Origin: Gammaproteobacteria bacterium
GTDB taxonomy: Bacteria; Pseudomonadota; Gammaproteobacteria; Steroidobacterales; JABDKV01
Assembly: GCA_029862165.1 (NCBI GenBank)
Contig: JAOTXU010000003.1
Coordinates: 124,001-188,000 of the forward strand
Direction of reading: 5' to 3'
DNA length: 64,000 bases
The position numbers and the translations under genes were made by a program. Positions 40,992 to 51,123 of the stretch are shown one piece after another (within the stretch, counting starts at the first letter, position 1; each line of letters starts with the position of its first letter). The notes beneath the pieces are model-generated. The model worked only from the letters and a program-made list of their open reading frames with translations. It searched no databases and was not told where the DNA came from.

Positions 40992-41077
40992 TAAACTTAA
41001 AGTGATACATATGCCAAAGATAAACTATCAATTGTGTAACCCCAGCGATCGATATCCTCAAGACGTTACTCAGGTTG

Positions 41078-41106
41078 TTGACAAGTTGTCCGATAGTTGA
41101 TTACAT
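41078..41106 (+). promoter_or_regulatory. Candidate sigma-70 promoter for the ilv leader
   Basis: TTGACA (41078-41083), 17-bp spacer, TTACAT (41101-41106; weak -10). Confidence 0.45.
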
Positions 41107-41134
41107 CATCAGTAATTGCGGATAGCCAGTTGAA

Positions 41135-41269
41135 ATGAAAGTACAAGCCCACATCGCAAAGCTCGAAACCGACCCGGTCGAAATAGACCGAGTGGTCGCG
41201 CTGTCCGTTATTCTGCTTAGCCTAGTAGTCGTAGTCCTTATTAGCATGAGGAGCGGGATTCTGAGCTAA
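41135..41269 (+). CDS. BCAA-rich leader peptide (44 aa), not in the ORF track
   Basis: MKVQAHIAKLETDPVEIDRVVALSVILLSLVVVVLISMRSGILS*; V/I/L run, followed by a terminator and ilvC. Confidence 0.85.
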   Translation: MKVQAHIAKLETDPVEIDRVVALSVILLSLVVVVLISMRSGILS

Positions 41270-41300
41270 AGCAAGCCACCAAGAACATCAGAAACCTCGC
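41253..41300 (+). promoter_or_regulatory. Candidate antiterminator
   Basis: GCGGGATTCTGA (41253-41264) can pair imperfectly with TCAGAAACCTCGC (41288-41300), which overlaps the terminator 5' arm. Confidence 0.55.
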
Positions 41301-41328
41301 ACCGCCAAACGGATGCGGGGTTTTTTTT
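41295..41328 (+). terminator. Attenuator terminator upstream of ilvC
   Basis: CCTCGCA/TGCGGGG stem followed by T8. Confidence 0.88.
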
Positions 41329-41359
41329 AACCTACATACTTGAGATTGAGGTCGTGACA

Positions 41360-42364
41360 ATGAAACTCTACGTTGAAGATGACGTTAAAAGCAGCACGCT
41401 GGAAGGTGCACGAATCGCCGTACTCGGTTACGGCAGCCAGGGTCGTGCTCACGCGCTGAATCTCAAAGACAGTGGCCACAATGTTGTCGTCGGTCTGCGC
41501 CCTGATGGCGAGAGCTGGGCGAAGGCACAAGCCGACGGTTTGGACGTCGCCGCGCCGGAAGCCGCAGCAAAAGACGCTGACCTGATTGCTTTTCTGGTGC
41601 CGGACATGGCGCAAGCGGCGGTATATGAGCAAGTTCGCGATCAAATCAAACCGGGCGCTGCATTGTTATTCGCCCATGGGTTCAATATTCACTACGGCCA
41701 GATCGCCGCGCCGGCGGAGCTTGACGTGATTCTGGTTGCCCCAAAAGGCCCGGGCGATCTCGTGCGTCGTCAGTATGAGCAGGACCGCGGCGTGCCGTGT
41801 CTGTTCGCGATCGAGAAAGATGCCAGCGGCCAGGCGCGCGATCGCGCTCTGGAGTATGCGCATGGCATCGGCGGCACTCGCGCCGGTGTGCTTGAAACGA
41901 CGTTTGCCGAAGAGACCGAAACCGATTTGTTCGGTGAGCAGGCAGTGCTGTGCGGTGGCGCGACCGAACTGGTGTTGCAAGGCTTCGACACCCTCACCGA
42001 AGCCGGATACCAGCCCGAGGTGGCCTATTTCGAGTGCATGCACGAACTCAAGCTGATCGTCGACCTGCTTTACGAAGGCGGACTGGCCAAGATGCATGAG
42101 TTTGTCAGTGAGACTGCGAAGTACGGCGATCTGACCCGTGGCCCAAGGGTGATCGACGATCATACGCGCGAGCGGATGCGTGAAGTGCTGGGCGAGATTC
42201 GCGACGGCACGTTCGCTCGTGAATGGATCCAGGAGAACGCAGACGGTCGAAAAGAGTATCAACGCTTGATGGACAAGGACCTCGCACACCCTGTGGAGAA
42301 AGTCGGGCGCCAGTTGCGGGAATGCATGTCCTGGCTTAAAGCAAAGAGGGCGCGTGCCGCTTAA
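41360..42364 (+). CDS. ilvC: Ketol-acid reductoisomerase
   Basis: [54 protein letters not shown]. Confidence 0.98.
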   Translation: MKLYVEDDVKSSTLEGARIAVLGYGSQGRAHALNLKDSGHNVVVGLRPDGESWAKAQADGLDVAAPEAAAKDADLIAFLVPDMAQAAVYEQVRDQIKPGAALLFAHGFNIHYGQIAAPAELDVILVAPKGPGDLVRRQYEQDRGVPCLFAIEKDASGQARDRALEYAHGIGGTRAGVLETTFAEETETDLFGEQAVLCGGATELVLQGFDTLTEAGYQPEVAYFECMHELKLIVDLLYEGGLAKMHEFVSETAKYGDLTRGPRVIDDHTRERMREVLGEIRDGTFAREWIQENADGRKEYQRLMDKDLAHPVEKVGRQLRECMSWLKAKRARAA

Positions 42365-42375
42365 GGCTCGCAATC

Positions 42376-44022
42376 GTGAATGGCGCACAATTAATCGTTG
42401 CCTGCCTCGAAACCGAGGGTACCGAGATAGTTTTCGGCTATCCGGGTGGGGCGATCATGCCCGTGTACGACGCGCTGTATGACAGCTCGCTCAAGCATGT
42501 ACTGGTACGACATGAGCAGGGCGCTGCGTTGGCGGCCGATGGCTTTGCCCGCGCGACCGGCAAAGTCGGTGTCTGCATTGCCACCTCCGGACCCGGTGGT
42601 ACCAACCTGGTGACCGGCATCGCGAATGCATTTGCCGATTCCGTGCCGATGGTTGCGATTACCGGCCAGGTGGCCACACCGCTTATGGGCACTGACTCTT
42701 TTCAGGAAGTGGACATCTTCGGTATCACGATGCCGGTTGTTAAGCACAGTTTTCTGTTGCGTGACGTGGCTGACATACCGCGAGTCATGCGTGAAGCCTT
42801 CCGCATTGCGGCCGAAGGTCGCCCCGGTCCGGTGTTAATTGACGTACCAAAAGATGTTGCGGCTGCGCAAACAGATTTGCATCCATTGCTGGCCGGTCCG
42901 CAACAACAGGTTGCGGGTGCCGATGCCGCTTCGATCCGCAAGGCGGGAGAACTCGTGCGCGCAGCGCGGCGACCGGTGTTGTATGCAGGTGGCGGCATAG
43001 TCATAGCACAGGCCGTGGAGGCGTTTCGCCAGTACGTGGAATTGAGCGGCATCCCCGTCGTTACAACTTTGAAAGGATTGGGATCCGTGCCGACCCGACA
43101 CGAGCGGTGTCTCGGCATGCTGGGCATGCACGGCACGCGGGCGGCCAATCAGGCTGTGCAGGATGCCGATCTGCTGGTTTGCGTCGGGGCGCGTTTTGAT
43201 GATCGCGCGACCGGCAAGCTGGACGGGTTCGCGCCTAAGGCAAAGGTTTTGCATATGGATGCCGATCCCAGTGAGGTCGGCAAGTTGCGAGCTGCCGATG
43301 TCGGATTGCTCGGTGATCTGAGCAAGAATCTGGCGCAGTTGCCGGCGCCAGTCGACATTGAAGCCTGGCAGGCGCAGTGCGAGCGGGACAAAGTGGAACA
43401 TCAAAACCGTTATGACGCCCCAGGCACCGGTGTGTACGCGCCCGCTTTGTTGCGTCAGCTTTCGGAAGAAGCGGATGAGCGCCTGCTGCTGACCTGTGAT
43501 GTCGGTCAACACCAGATGTGGGTCGCACAGCACTGCGAGATTTCCAGTCCAGACCGGCATCTCACAAGTGGGGGACTGGGCACGATGGGTTTTGGCCTGC
43601 CGGCTGCGATCGGCGCACAACTGGGCACACCGGATGCCTGCGTCGTCTGCGTGACCGGCGATGGCTCGATCATGATGAATGTGCAGGAACTTGCAACGAT
43701 CAAGCGATACAACTTGCCGGTCAAGATCGTGCTGCTGGATAACTCCTGTCTCGGCATGGTGCGTCAATGGCAGGATTTGTTTTTTGACGGACGCCAGAGC
43801 GAAGTCGATTTGTCAGACAACCCGGATTTTGTACGGGTTGCCGAATCCTTTGGCATCCCGGCGTTTCGTGTCGACCGTCGCGACCAGGTCGACGACGCTA
43901 TTCAGACAATTCTCAATTCAGATGGACCTGTGCTTGCACATGTTCAGATCGATCCGGCAGCCAATGTCTGGCCGTTGGTTCCCCCAGGAATGACAAATTC
44001 CACAATGATGGATGAGGCTTAA
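42376..44022 (+). CDS. ilvG: Acetolactate synthase large subunit
   Basis: FGYPGGAIMPVYDALYDS, RHEQGAALAADGFARATGKVG, GDGSIMMNVQELATIKRYNLPVKIVLLDN; IlvG/B/I assignment uncertain. Confidence 0.95.
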   Translation: MNGAQLIVACLETEGTEIVFGYPGGAIMPVYDALYDSSLKHVLVRHEQGAALAADGFARATGKVGVCIATSGPGGTNLVTGIANAFADSVPMVAITGQVATPLMGTDSFQEVDIFGITMPVVKHSFLLRDVADIPRVMREAFRIAAEGRPGPVLIDVPKDVAAAQTDLHPLLAGPQQQVAGADAASIRKAGELVRAARRPVLYAGGGIVIAQAVEAFRQYVELSGIPVVTTLKGLGSVPTRHERCLGMLGMHGTRAANQAVQDADLLVCVGARFDDRATGKLDGFAPKAKVLHMDADPSEVGKLRAADVGLLGDLSKNLAQLPAPVDIEAWQAQCERDKVEHQNRYDAPGTGVYAPALLRQLSEEADERLLLTCDVGQHQMWVAQHCEISSPDRHLTSGGLGTMGFGLPAAIGAQLGTPDACVVCVTGDGSIMMNVQELATIKRYNLPVKIVLLDNSCLGMVRQWQDLFFDGRQSEVDLSDNPDFVRVAESFGIPAFRVDRRDQVDDAIQTILNSDGPVLAHVQIDPAANVWPLVPPGMTNSTMMDEA

Positions 44023-44026
44023 AAAA

Positions 44027-44302
44027 ATGAAATACACACTCAGGCTTTCTGTACACACTGCCGAAGGCGCCATTATTCGAATTCTCGGGCTCGTCGAACG
44101 TCGCGGTTTTGCCCTTGCGCGCGTCGACACTACGAGCCCGGAAGACAACGGGCATCTCGATATGGAACTTGATGTCGTGTCCGCTGAGCGCTCGATAGAT
44201 GTACTCATGCGGCAACTGGACAAATTGTTTGACGTTAGCCACGTCTTGCATCTGCAGAGCGACACTCGCCGGCTTGTATTGAAAAAGGGTGAAGCATGTT
44301 AA
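44027..44302 (+). CDS. ilvM: Acetolactate synthase small subunit (IlvM-like ACT domain)
   Basis: TLRLSVHTAEGAIIRILGLVERRGFALARV; ~91 aa. Confidence 0.85.
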   Translation: MKYTLRLSVHTAEGAIIRILGLVERRGFALARVDTTSPEDNGHLDMELDVVSAERSIDVLMRQLDKLFDVSHVLHLQSDTRRLVLKKGEAC

Positions 44303-45375
44303 ATAGTGCCCAAGTAAAAGACCACGGACTTAGTGACGTAACCGGCCATCAGCCGGTTAGCCTGGATGATGTGTACGCGGCGCAAGAGGTCATCCGGGAA
44401 CGCCTTGCGCCAACCCCACTGATTACACACCCACTGTTGTCAAAGGCTTTGGGCTGCGAAGCACAGGTCAAACTGGAGAACACACACGAAATAGGTTCTT
44501 TCAAGATTCGCGGTGGTCTGAATCTGTTGGCAGTTATGCCGGCTATGGAACGTCGCCTCGGGCTGGTCACAGCCACGCGTGGTAATCACGGTCAGTCGCT
44601 GGCTTATGCAGCAAGAGCACACGAAGTGCCGTGCACGATTTTTGTTCCCGAAGGCAACAACGAGGACAAGACCGCGGCCATGACGGCGTTGGGCGCCCAG
44701 GTAGTCGTGGAAGGGCACGATTTTGATGCCGCCTGGGCAGCATCCGAACGCTTTGCGAAGGAAACGGGCGCACGTTCGGTACACCCGGCAAAAGAACCGG
44801 AACTCATCGCCGGTGTTGCAACTCTGGCACTGGAAATGCTGGAGCAGTCGGCGCAGTCTTTCGATACGGTTTTTGTGCCCGTCGGTGGTGGCAGTATCGC
44901 TTCCGGTACGGCTCTCGTATTTAAAACGCTGAGCTCGAAAACACGCATCATCGGTGTGCAGGCAGAAAACGCACCGGCACAATTCCATGCCTGGCAGACT
45001 GGCAAAAAACAGCCTTTCGTAGTTACCGAAACGGTCGCAGATGGTCTGGCTGTGCGAATCCCTGTCGATTTCACGATGGGTATCATGCGCAGCCTGGTCG
45101 ATGACATGCTGCTCGTATCCGAGGAAGAGATTTACGCAGCTATCCGCTGTTATGCCGCGACCGTACACCAGATGGCCGAAGGTGCCGGCGCCGTGTCACT
45201 GGCGGGGGCGATGCAGATGCGTGAGGATCTGGTTGGTCAGCGCGTCGGACTCGTATTGACCGGTGGCAACATCGAGGCGCACACGCTGATCGATGCATTG
45301 AGTGAGCGCGCACCGTCGTTCAGACCGCAGGCTATGCCGATGTATCCTATCGGCGAAATGGATTACGGCTACTAA
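44296..45375 (+). CDS. ilvA: Threonine ammonia-lyase, short form without C-terminal ACT-like domain
   Basis: KLENTHEIGSFKIRGGLN (PLP Lys), TRGNHGQSLAYAAR, VPVGGGSIASG; 359 aa. Confidence 0.88.
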   Translation: MLNSAQVKDHGLSDVTGHQPVSLDDVYAAQEVIRERLAPTPLITHPLLSKALGCEAQVKLENTHEIGSFKIRGGLNLLAVMPAMERRLGLVTATRGNHGQSLAYAARAHEVPCTIFVPEGNNEDKTAAMTALGAQVVVEGHDFDAAWAASERFAKETGARSVHPAKEPELIAGVATLALEMLEQSAQSFDTVFVPVGGGSIASGTALVFKTLSSKTRIIGVQAENAPAQFHAWQTGKKQPFVVTETVADGLAVRIPVDFTMGIMRSLVDDMLLVSEEEIYAAIRCYAATVHQMAEGAGAVSLAGAMQMREDLVGQRVGLVLTGGNIEAHTLIDALSERAPSFRPQAMPMYPIGEMDYGY

Positions 45376-45392
45376 ATCAATCTGGAGTAATC

Positions 45393-46955
45393 ATGCAGGC
45401 AACGGCGACCGATAAATTGCTGATATTTGATACCACACTGCGAGACGGCGAGCAGGCGCCGGGCTGCAGCATGACTTTCAAAGAGAAGCTGCGGGTCGCC
45501 GCGCTACTGGCTGAACTGCGTGTGGATGTTATCGAAGCAGGCTTTCCGGCCGCTTCGCCCGGTGATCTTGATGCAGTGCGCGCGGTGGCAACAGAGATCG
45601 ACGGACCGGTTATTTGTGGTCTGGCACGTTGCAATGCCAGTGACATTGAACACGCCTGGGAGGCGCTGCGACCCGCTGCACGTCAGCGGCTGCATCTTTT
45701 TCTGGCCACAAGCCCGATTCATCGTAAGTACAAGCTCACGATGAACAAGGAACAAGTGCTCAATCGACTGGTAGAAAGCATAAACCTTGCACGCAAGTAT
45801 TTCGACGATGTGGAATTCTCGCCTGAGGACGCGTCACGCACCGAACCCGAATTTCTGGCCGAAGTGATTGAAGCAGCTATCGAAGCCGGTGCGAACACTG
45901 TCAACATTCCTGACACAGTCGGTTTCGCCGTACCGAACGAGTTTGCAAAACTGCTTCGGTATCTCAACGAACATGTGCCCAACATTGATCAAGCCGTATT
46001 GAGTGTGCATTGTCACGATGATTTGGGTCTCGCAGTGGCCAACAGTCTGGCCGCCATACAGGCAGGTGCGCGGCAGGTGGAATGCACGGTCAATGGTATC
46101 GGGGAGCGTGCCGGTAACTGTTCGCTGGAAGAAATCGTGATGGCATTAAAGACCCGTCAAGATGCCTTTGATTGCGATACGGGTATCGATACCACGCGTC
46201 TGTACCCGGCCAGCCGCCTGGTGGCAAGTGTTACCGGGCTACACGTGCAGCGTAACAAGGCGATCGTGGGTGAGAACGCTTTTTCACACGAAGCTGGTAT
46301 TCATCAGCATGGCATGCTCAAGCACCACTCTACCTACGAGATTATGCGACCCGAGCATGTCGGCATCCCCAAAACCAGTTTGGTGCTGGGCAAGCACAGC
46401 GGCCGGCATGCAGTGCGTGATCGTATCTCCGAATTGGGTTTTGAAATTGATGATGAGGAACTAAATCGAGTATTCAGTGAATTTAAACAACTTGCCGATC
46501 GCAAGAAAGATATTCTTGATGCTGATATTGAGGCATTGGTTTTAAACAACGAGTCAGGCCATGCCGGACCGTGGCAGTTGATCGAACTGAACACATCGTC
46601 CGGTACCGGTCGTAGCGCCTCGGCCGTCGTGAGGCTCGCACATACAGATGGCAAGGTGTATGAGGAAACCGCGGTCGGGCATGGCCCTGTAGAAGCTGCC
46701 TGTCGGGCCATCGAGAGCATGACCGGTGTGGCGCCAACGCTGCGCAAATATGATGTGCGCAATGTCACTGTGGGTGAAGATGCTCAGGGCGATGTGACAC
46801 TCATTGTGGAATACAATGGCCGCGAATATCACGGTCATGGTTTGAATACCGATGTCATCCAGGCGAGCGCGTCTGCATTCTTGCAGACCGTCAACCGGAT
46901 ATCACTGAGACTGCAGAGCAAAAAAACGCCGCAACCCATTGCGGCACAAGCATAA
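45393..46955 (+). CDS. leuA: 2-isopropylmalate synthase
   Basis: [66 protein letters not shown]-terminal regulatory domain. Confidence 0.97.
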   Translation: MQATATDKLLIFDTTLRDGEQAPGCSMTFKEKLRVAALLAELRVDVIEAGFPAASPGDLDAVRAVATEIDGPVICGLARCNASDIEHAWEALRPAARQRLHLFLATSPIHRKYKLTMNKEQVLNRLVESINLARKYFDDVEFSPEDASRTEPEFLAEVIEAAIEAGANTVNIPDTVGFAVPNEFAKLLRYLNEHVPNIDQAVLSVHCHDDLGLAVANSLAAIQAGARQVECTVNGIGERAGNCSLEEIVMALKTRQDAFDCDTGIDTTRLYPASRLVASVTGLHVQRNKAIVGENAFSHEAGIHQHGMLKHHSTYEIMRPEHVGIPKTSLVLGKHSGRHAVRDRISELGFEIDDEELNRVFSEFKQLADRKKDILDADIEALVLNNESGHAGPWQLIELNTSSGTGRSASAVVRLAHTDGKVYEETAVGHGPVEAACRAIESMTGVAPTLRKYDVRNVTVGEDAQGDVTLIVEYNGREYHGHGLNTDVIQASASAFLQTVNRISLRLQSKKTPQPIAAQA

Positions 46956-46968
46956 CGGAGCTTTAGCC

Positions 46969-47940
46969 ATGGCAACAAAGAAAAGCAAATTAATCTGGAG
47001 TAACGGCACGCTTGTGCCTTGGGAAAACGCAACCGTGCATGTTTTATCGCATGCGTTGCACTATGGCTCGTCAGTTTTCGAGGGTGTGCGTGTCTACAAT
47101 ACGCCCGCAGGCTCACGTGCATTCCGTTTGAGCGATCACATCGAACGGCTATTTAATTCGGCTGCTCTATATCGCATAGAAATTCCGTTTAGCCAGGATG
47201 AGATCATTGCCGCCTGCGCGCAGGCGGTGCTTGAGAATGGTCTGAACAATGGTGCCTATATTCGACCGATCGCTTTCCGTGGAGATGCGGGTCTGGGCGT
47301 GGCTGCACCAGCCGGCTCGCCGGTAGAGGTTGCGATCGCTGCAATGGAGTGGGGCGCGTATCTGGGTGCGGAAGGCCTCGCCGAAGGGGTCGATGTTTGC
47401 GTCTCTTCGTGGCAACGCGTCGCGCCCAATACCATCCCCGCCGGTGTCAAGGCTGGGGGTAACTACCTGTCAAGTCAGCTCATAAGCATGGAAGCGAAAC
47501 GACTCGGTTTCGCCGAAGGCATTGGTCTGGCGACCGACGGCACCGTGAGCGAAGGTGCCGGTGAAAACTTATTCATGGTGAAAGACGGCGTCCTTTACAC
47601 GCCCTCATCGTCTGCATCGATACTGGGTGGCATCACCCGTGACACGATTATGATGCTGGCTCGGGATGCCGGTCTGGAAGTTATTGAGCAGGCGATCACA
47701 CGCGAAGCGCTCTATTTTGCAGACGAATTGTTTTTCACCGGCACAGCAGCCGAAGTAACACCGATTCGTTCTGTCGATCGTATGGACATCGGTGCAGGTT
47801 GTCGCGGACCAGTGACTGAACAGTTGCAAACCGCATTTTTTGGTTTGTTTTCCGGTCAAACTGAGGATAAAAGGGGTTGGCTTCAGGAGCTGGAGTGCAA
47901 CACGCCGTCCTATCGGGCGCGTGTCGTCTCGTCCAGTTAG
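46969..47940 (+). CDS. ilvE: Branched-chain amino acid aminotransferase
   Basis: LHYGSSVFEGVRVYNT, GVKAGGNYLSSQLI, GLATDGTVSEGAGENLFMVKDG. Confidence 0.96.
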   Translation: MATKKSKLIWSNGTLVPWENATVHVLSHALHYGSSVFEGVRVYNTPAGSRAFRLSDHIERLFNSAALYRIEIPFSQDEIIAACAQAVLENGLNNGAYIRPIAFRGDAGLGVAAPAGSPVEVAIAAMEWGAYLGAEGLAEGVDVCVSSWQRVAPNTIPAGVKAGGNYLSSQLISMEAKRLGFAEGIGLATDGTVSEGAGENLFMVKDGVLYTPSSSASILGGITRDTIMMLARDAGLEVIEQAITREALYFADELFFTGTAAEVTPIRSVDRMDIGAGCRGPVTEQLQTAFFGLFSGQTEDKRGWLQELECNTPSYRARVVSSS

Positions 47941-47967
47941 TGTCTGCTCACGCAAATAGGCAAAACA

Positions 47968-49371
47968 TTGGAAAATAGCCCCAAGACGCTCTTTGAGAAG
48001 GTTTGGGAGGACCATCTTGTTACGTCCGAGACTGAAGAGACTCCAGCGGTCCTCTATGTAGATCTGCATTTGATACACGAAGTGACATCGCCGCAGGCAT
48101 TTAGCTCGCTGCGAGAACGCGGTCTGCGTGTACGTCGACCCGAGCGCACATTGGCCACTATGGATCACTCGACACCGACCCGGGCAGACGTACTGTATGG
48201 CGGAATGCCAAAAGGCGCCGCACAAAACCAGATTGCAACGCTGGAAGGCAATTGCAAAGAGTTCGGTATTGAACTGTACGATCTCAAAAGCAAGCAGCGT
48301 GGCATCGTGCACGTGATGGGTCCGGAGCTCGGTGCCACCCAGCCTGGCAGCACGATTGTGTGTGGTGACAGTCATACCAGCACGCATGGCGCGTTTGGTG
48401 CCCTGGCCTTTGGAATAGGTACCACCGAGGTTGCCCATGTGTTGGCAACGCAAAGCTTGTTGCAACGCAAGCCAAAAACCCTGGGAATCAACATCAAGGG
48501 CACCTTGGGTAAGTCCGTTACTGCAAAAGACTTGATACTGGCGATCATTGGCAAGATCGGCGTAGACGGTGGTACTGGCCATGTTATTGAGTATCGCGGC
48601 GATGCGATCTCTGCCATGTCCATGGATGCGCGTATGACTGTGTGCAATATGTCTATCGAGGCCGGTGCGCGTGCCGGTTTGATAGCGCCAGATGAGACGA
48701 CTTATCACTACCTGGAAGGCCGGCCGATGTGTCCGACTGGCACGGATTGGGATCACGCAGTGGCTCGTTGGCAACAACTGAAGACCGATGAAGGCGCAGC
48801 TTTCGACAAGGAGATCCACTTTGACGCGACGGCGTTGGAGCCGATGATCACTTATGGCACAAATCCCGGCATGATGATGCCGATTACCGGCCGTGTGCCG
48901 GCGAACGAGGGTGATGCCGCGCTCAACCGGGCGCTGGACTATATGGGTATTGCACCCGGAGAGCCGCTGATGGGCCGGCCGATTGATGTGGTATTTGTGG
49001 GCAGTTGTACAAACGCCAGACTTAGTGATCTGCGCCAGGCCGCTGTGCTCATGGCAGGGCGTCGTGTTGCTTCGGGTGTTCGCATGCTGGTTGTTCCAGG
49101 TTCGCAAGAGATCAAGCGTCGTGCCGAAGCAGAAGGTCTGGCCCAGGTGTTTGTCGACGCCGGGGCGGAGTGGCGTGAATCGGGATGTTCGATGTGTATA
49201 GCGATGAACGGAGACAGCGTCGGACCGGGGCAATATGCCGTCAGCACGAGCAACCGGAATTTCGAGGGCCGCCAGGGCACTGGTGCGCGTACGTTTTTGG
49301 CCAGTCCGTTAACCGCCGCAGCCGCAGCGGTTTCCGGTTGTATCAGCGACCCGCGACAATTCCTCAACTAA
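47968..49371 (+). CDS. leuC: 3-isopropylmalate dehydratase large subunit
   Basis: [59 protein letters not shown] start. Confidence 0.97.
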   Translation: MENSPKTLFEKVWEDHLVTSETEETPAVLYVDLHLIHEVTSPQAFSSLRERGLRVRRPERTLATMDHSTPTRADVLYGGMPKGAAQNQIATLEGNCKEFGIELYDLKSKQRGIVHVMGPELGATQPGSTIVCGDSHTSTHGAFGALAFGIGTTEVAHVLATQSLLQRKPKTLGINIKGTLGKSVTAKDLILAIIGKIGVDGGTGHVIEYRGDAISAMSMDARMTVCNMSIEAGARAGLIAPDETTYHYLEGRPMCPTGTDWDHAVARWQQLKTDEGAAFDKEIHFDATALEPMITYGTNPGMMMPITGRVPANEGDAALNRALDYMGIAPGEPLMGRPIDVVFVGSCTNARLSDLRQAAVLMAGRRVASGVRMLVVPGSQEIKRRAEAEGLAQVFVDAGAEWRESGCSMCIAMNGDSVGPGQYAVSTSNRNFEGRQGTGARTFLASPLTAAAAAVSGCISDPRQFLN

Positions 49372-49383
49372 GGTCATTCCCCG

Positions 49384-49968
49384 ATGGAACCCATTACCCA
49401 ATTGCGATCAAAAACGGTTGTCATAGCCAACTCCGATATCGATACGGATCAAATTATTCCGGCACGTTTTCTGACGACAACGGATCAGGATGGTCTCGGC
49501 AAATATGTTTTTGCCGACTGGCGTTTTGACGACAAAGGCGATTCGATTGAGGATTTTGTGCTGAACAAGACCGAGGCCAATGATTGTGGTGTGCTTGTGG
49601 CTGGTCACAACTTTGGTTGCGGTTCGTCGCGTGAGCATGCGGCCTGGGCTTTGCGCGACTTTGGCTTTCGTGCTGTTGTGAGCACCAGCATCGCCGATAT
49701 CTTTCGCTCAAATGCACTGAAAAATGGCATCGTGCCTGTTGAAGTCAATGACGATACGCATCAGTGGCTGCTGGCAAATCCCCGGTGCGAGGTGACAATC
49801 GATATTGGCCATAGTGTGCTGCGGCTGCCAAACGGCACGCAGTGCGTGTTTTCGATCGACAGTTTCGCGCGACACTGTTTGTTATATGGGGTCGATCCCC
49901 TGGGCTATTTGCTAAGCCAGGAGCAGGCAATCAGCACATACGAGAGATCGCACCCTTGCGGGCAGTAA
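49384..49968 (+). CDS. leuD: 3-isopropylmalate dehydratase small subunit
   Basis: NSDIDTDQIIPARFL, GHNFGCGSSREHAAWALRDFGFRAV. Confidence 0.97.
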   Translation: MEPITQLRSKTVVIANSDIDTDQIIPARFLTTTDQDGLGKYVFADWRFDDKGDSIEDFVLNKTEANDCGVLVAGHNFGCGSSREHAAWALRDFGFRAVVSTSIADIFRSNALKNGIVPVEVNDDTHQWLLANPRCEVTIDIGHSVLRLPNGTQCVFSIDSFARHCLLYGVDPLGYLLSQEQAISTYERSHPCGQ

Positions 49969-51041
49969 TCGCCGTATTACCTGGCGATGGCGTCGGTGCC
50001 GAAGTCACCACCGAGGCGGTGCGGGTGCTCGAGGCGATTGCTGCGGCTTACGGTCACGAATTTGAATTTCGCGAGGCACTCATTGGTGGTGCGGCAATCG
50101 ACGCCGGCGCCGATCCGCTGCCGGAGGCAACGCTGGAGTTGTGTCGTCAATCCGACGCGGTTTTGCTTGGTGCCGTAGGCGGGCCAAAGTGGTCAGATCC
50201 CGAAGCGGACGTGCGCCCCGAGCAGGGGCTGCTGGCTATGCGCAAGGAACTTGGGCTTTTTGCCAATCTCAGACCTGTGGTACCACACCCGGAACTCTGT
50301 ACTGCCTCGCCAATCAAAGCGGAGCTGTTGCGCAACGTTGACATTATTGTAGTGCGTGAACTGACCGGTGGTATCTACTTCGGCGACAAAACACAGACCA
50401 ATACTACGGCTAGCGACTTGTGCAGCTATACCACAGACGAAATTGAGCGCGTTGTTCGTGTCGCGTGCCGGCTGGCACAAAAACGCCGTGGACGTTTGAC
50501 GTCGGTCGACAAGGCGAATGTGCTGGCAACGGGGAGACTATGGCGCATTACGGTCGATCGAGTCGTGCGCGAGGAATTTCCTGATCTCAGCCTGGAACAC
50601 CTGCTCGTCGATGCCGCCGCAATGCACCTGCTTAGTCGCCCCGCGGACTTCGACGTCATCGTTACTGAAAACATGTTCGGCGACATCCTCACCGACGAGG
50701 CGTCGATGTTGGCCGGGTCGATGGGACTGTTGCCATCGGCTTCGCTGGGTGCCGATGGCCCGGGCGTTTACGAGCCGATACATGGTTCGGCACCGGATAT
50801 CGCCGGTAAGGGTATCGCCAATCCCTATGCTGCAATTCTCAGTACGGCCATGTTGCTGCGGCACTCCCTCAATTTAAACGACGAGGCGGTAGCTGTTGAG
50901 ACAGCAGTTGCCGAAGCGATCGATACCGGTGCAAGAACACCTGACCTGTGTGCCGATTCCGCAAGTGCCATGTCGACACGCGATGTTGGCACGGCGGTCG
51001 TGAGCCGCATCGAACACACGCGACACGCATTGCGCGCATAG
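49956..51041 (+). CDS. leuB: 3-isopropylmalate dehydrogenase (TTG start proposed)
   Basis: IAVLPGDGVGAEVTTEAVRVL, VRELTGGIYFG, DVIVTENMFGDILTDEASMLAGSMGLLPSASLG. Confidence 0.96.
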   Translation: MRAVIAVLPGDGVGAEVTTEAVRVLEAIAAAYGHEFEFREALIGGAAIDAGADPLPEATLELCRQSDAVLLGAVGGPKWSDPEADVRPEQGLLAMRKELGLFANLRPVVPHPELCTASPIKAELLRNVDIIVVRELTGGIYFGDKTQTNTTASDLCSYTTDEIERVVRVACRLAQKRRGRLTSVDKANVLATGRLWRITVDRVVREEFPDLSLEHLLVDAAAMHLLSRPADFDVIVTENMFGDILTDEASMLAGSMGLLPSASLGADGPGVYEPIHGSAPDIAGKGIANPYAAILSTAMLLRHSLNLNDEAVAVETAVAEAIDTGARTPDLCADSASAMSTRDVGTAVVSRIEHTRHALRA

Positions 51042-51061
51042 GCCCGAGGAAAAAGAACAGG

Positions 51062-51087
51062 GGACAGACCCCGAAAGCAGTCTGTCC
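51062..51087. terminator. Inverted repeat between convergent leuB and amt
   Basis: GGACAGAC-10 nt-GTCTGTCC. Confidence 0.5.
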
Positions 51088-51123
51088 ATGTTGCCACTAG
51101 ATCCTGGCAGTGTTTTGTTCCTT

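Noticed and set aside
42835-43767. 310-aa minus-strand ORF opposite acetolactate synthase
   Set aside because: Antisense shadow of a confidently identified gene.
44440-45168. 242-aa minus-strand ORF opposite ilvA
   Set aside because: Antisense shadow; low-complexity mixed composition.
47605-49233. 542-aa minus-strand ORF
   Set aside because: Lies opposite ilvE/leuC, which have clear family motifs; no SD or recognisable domain; antisense shadow ORF.
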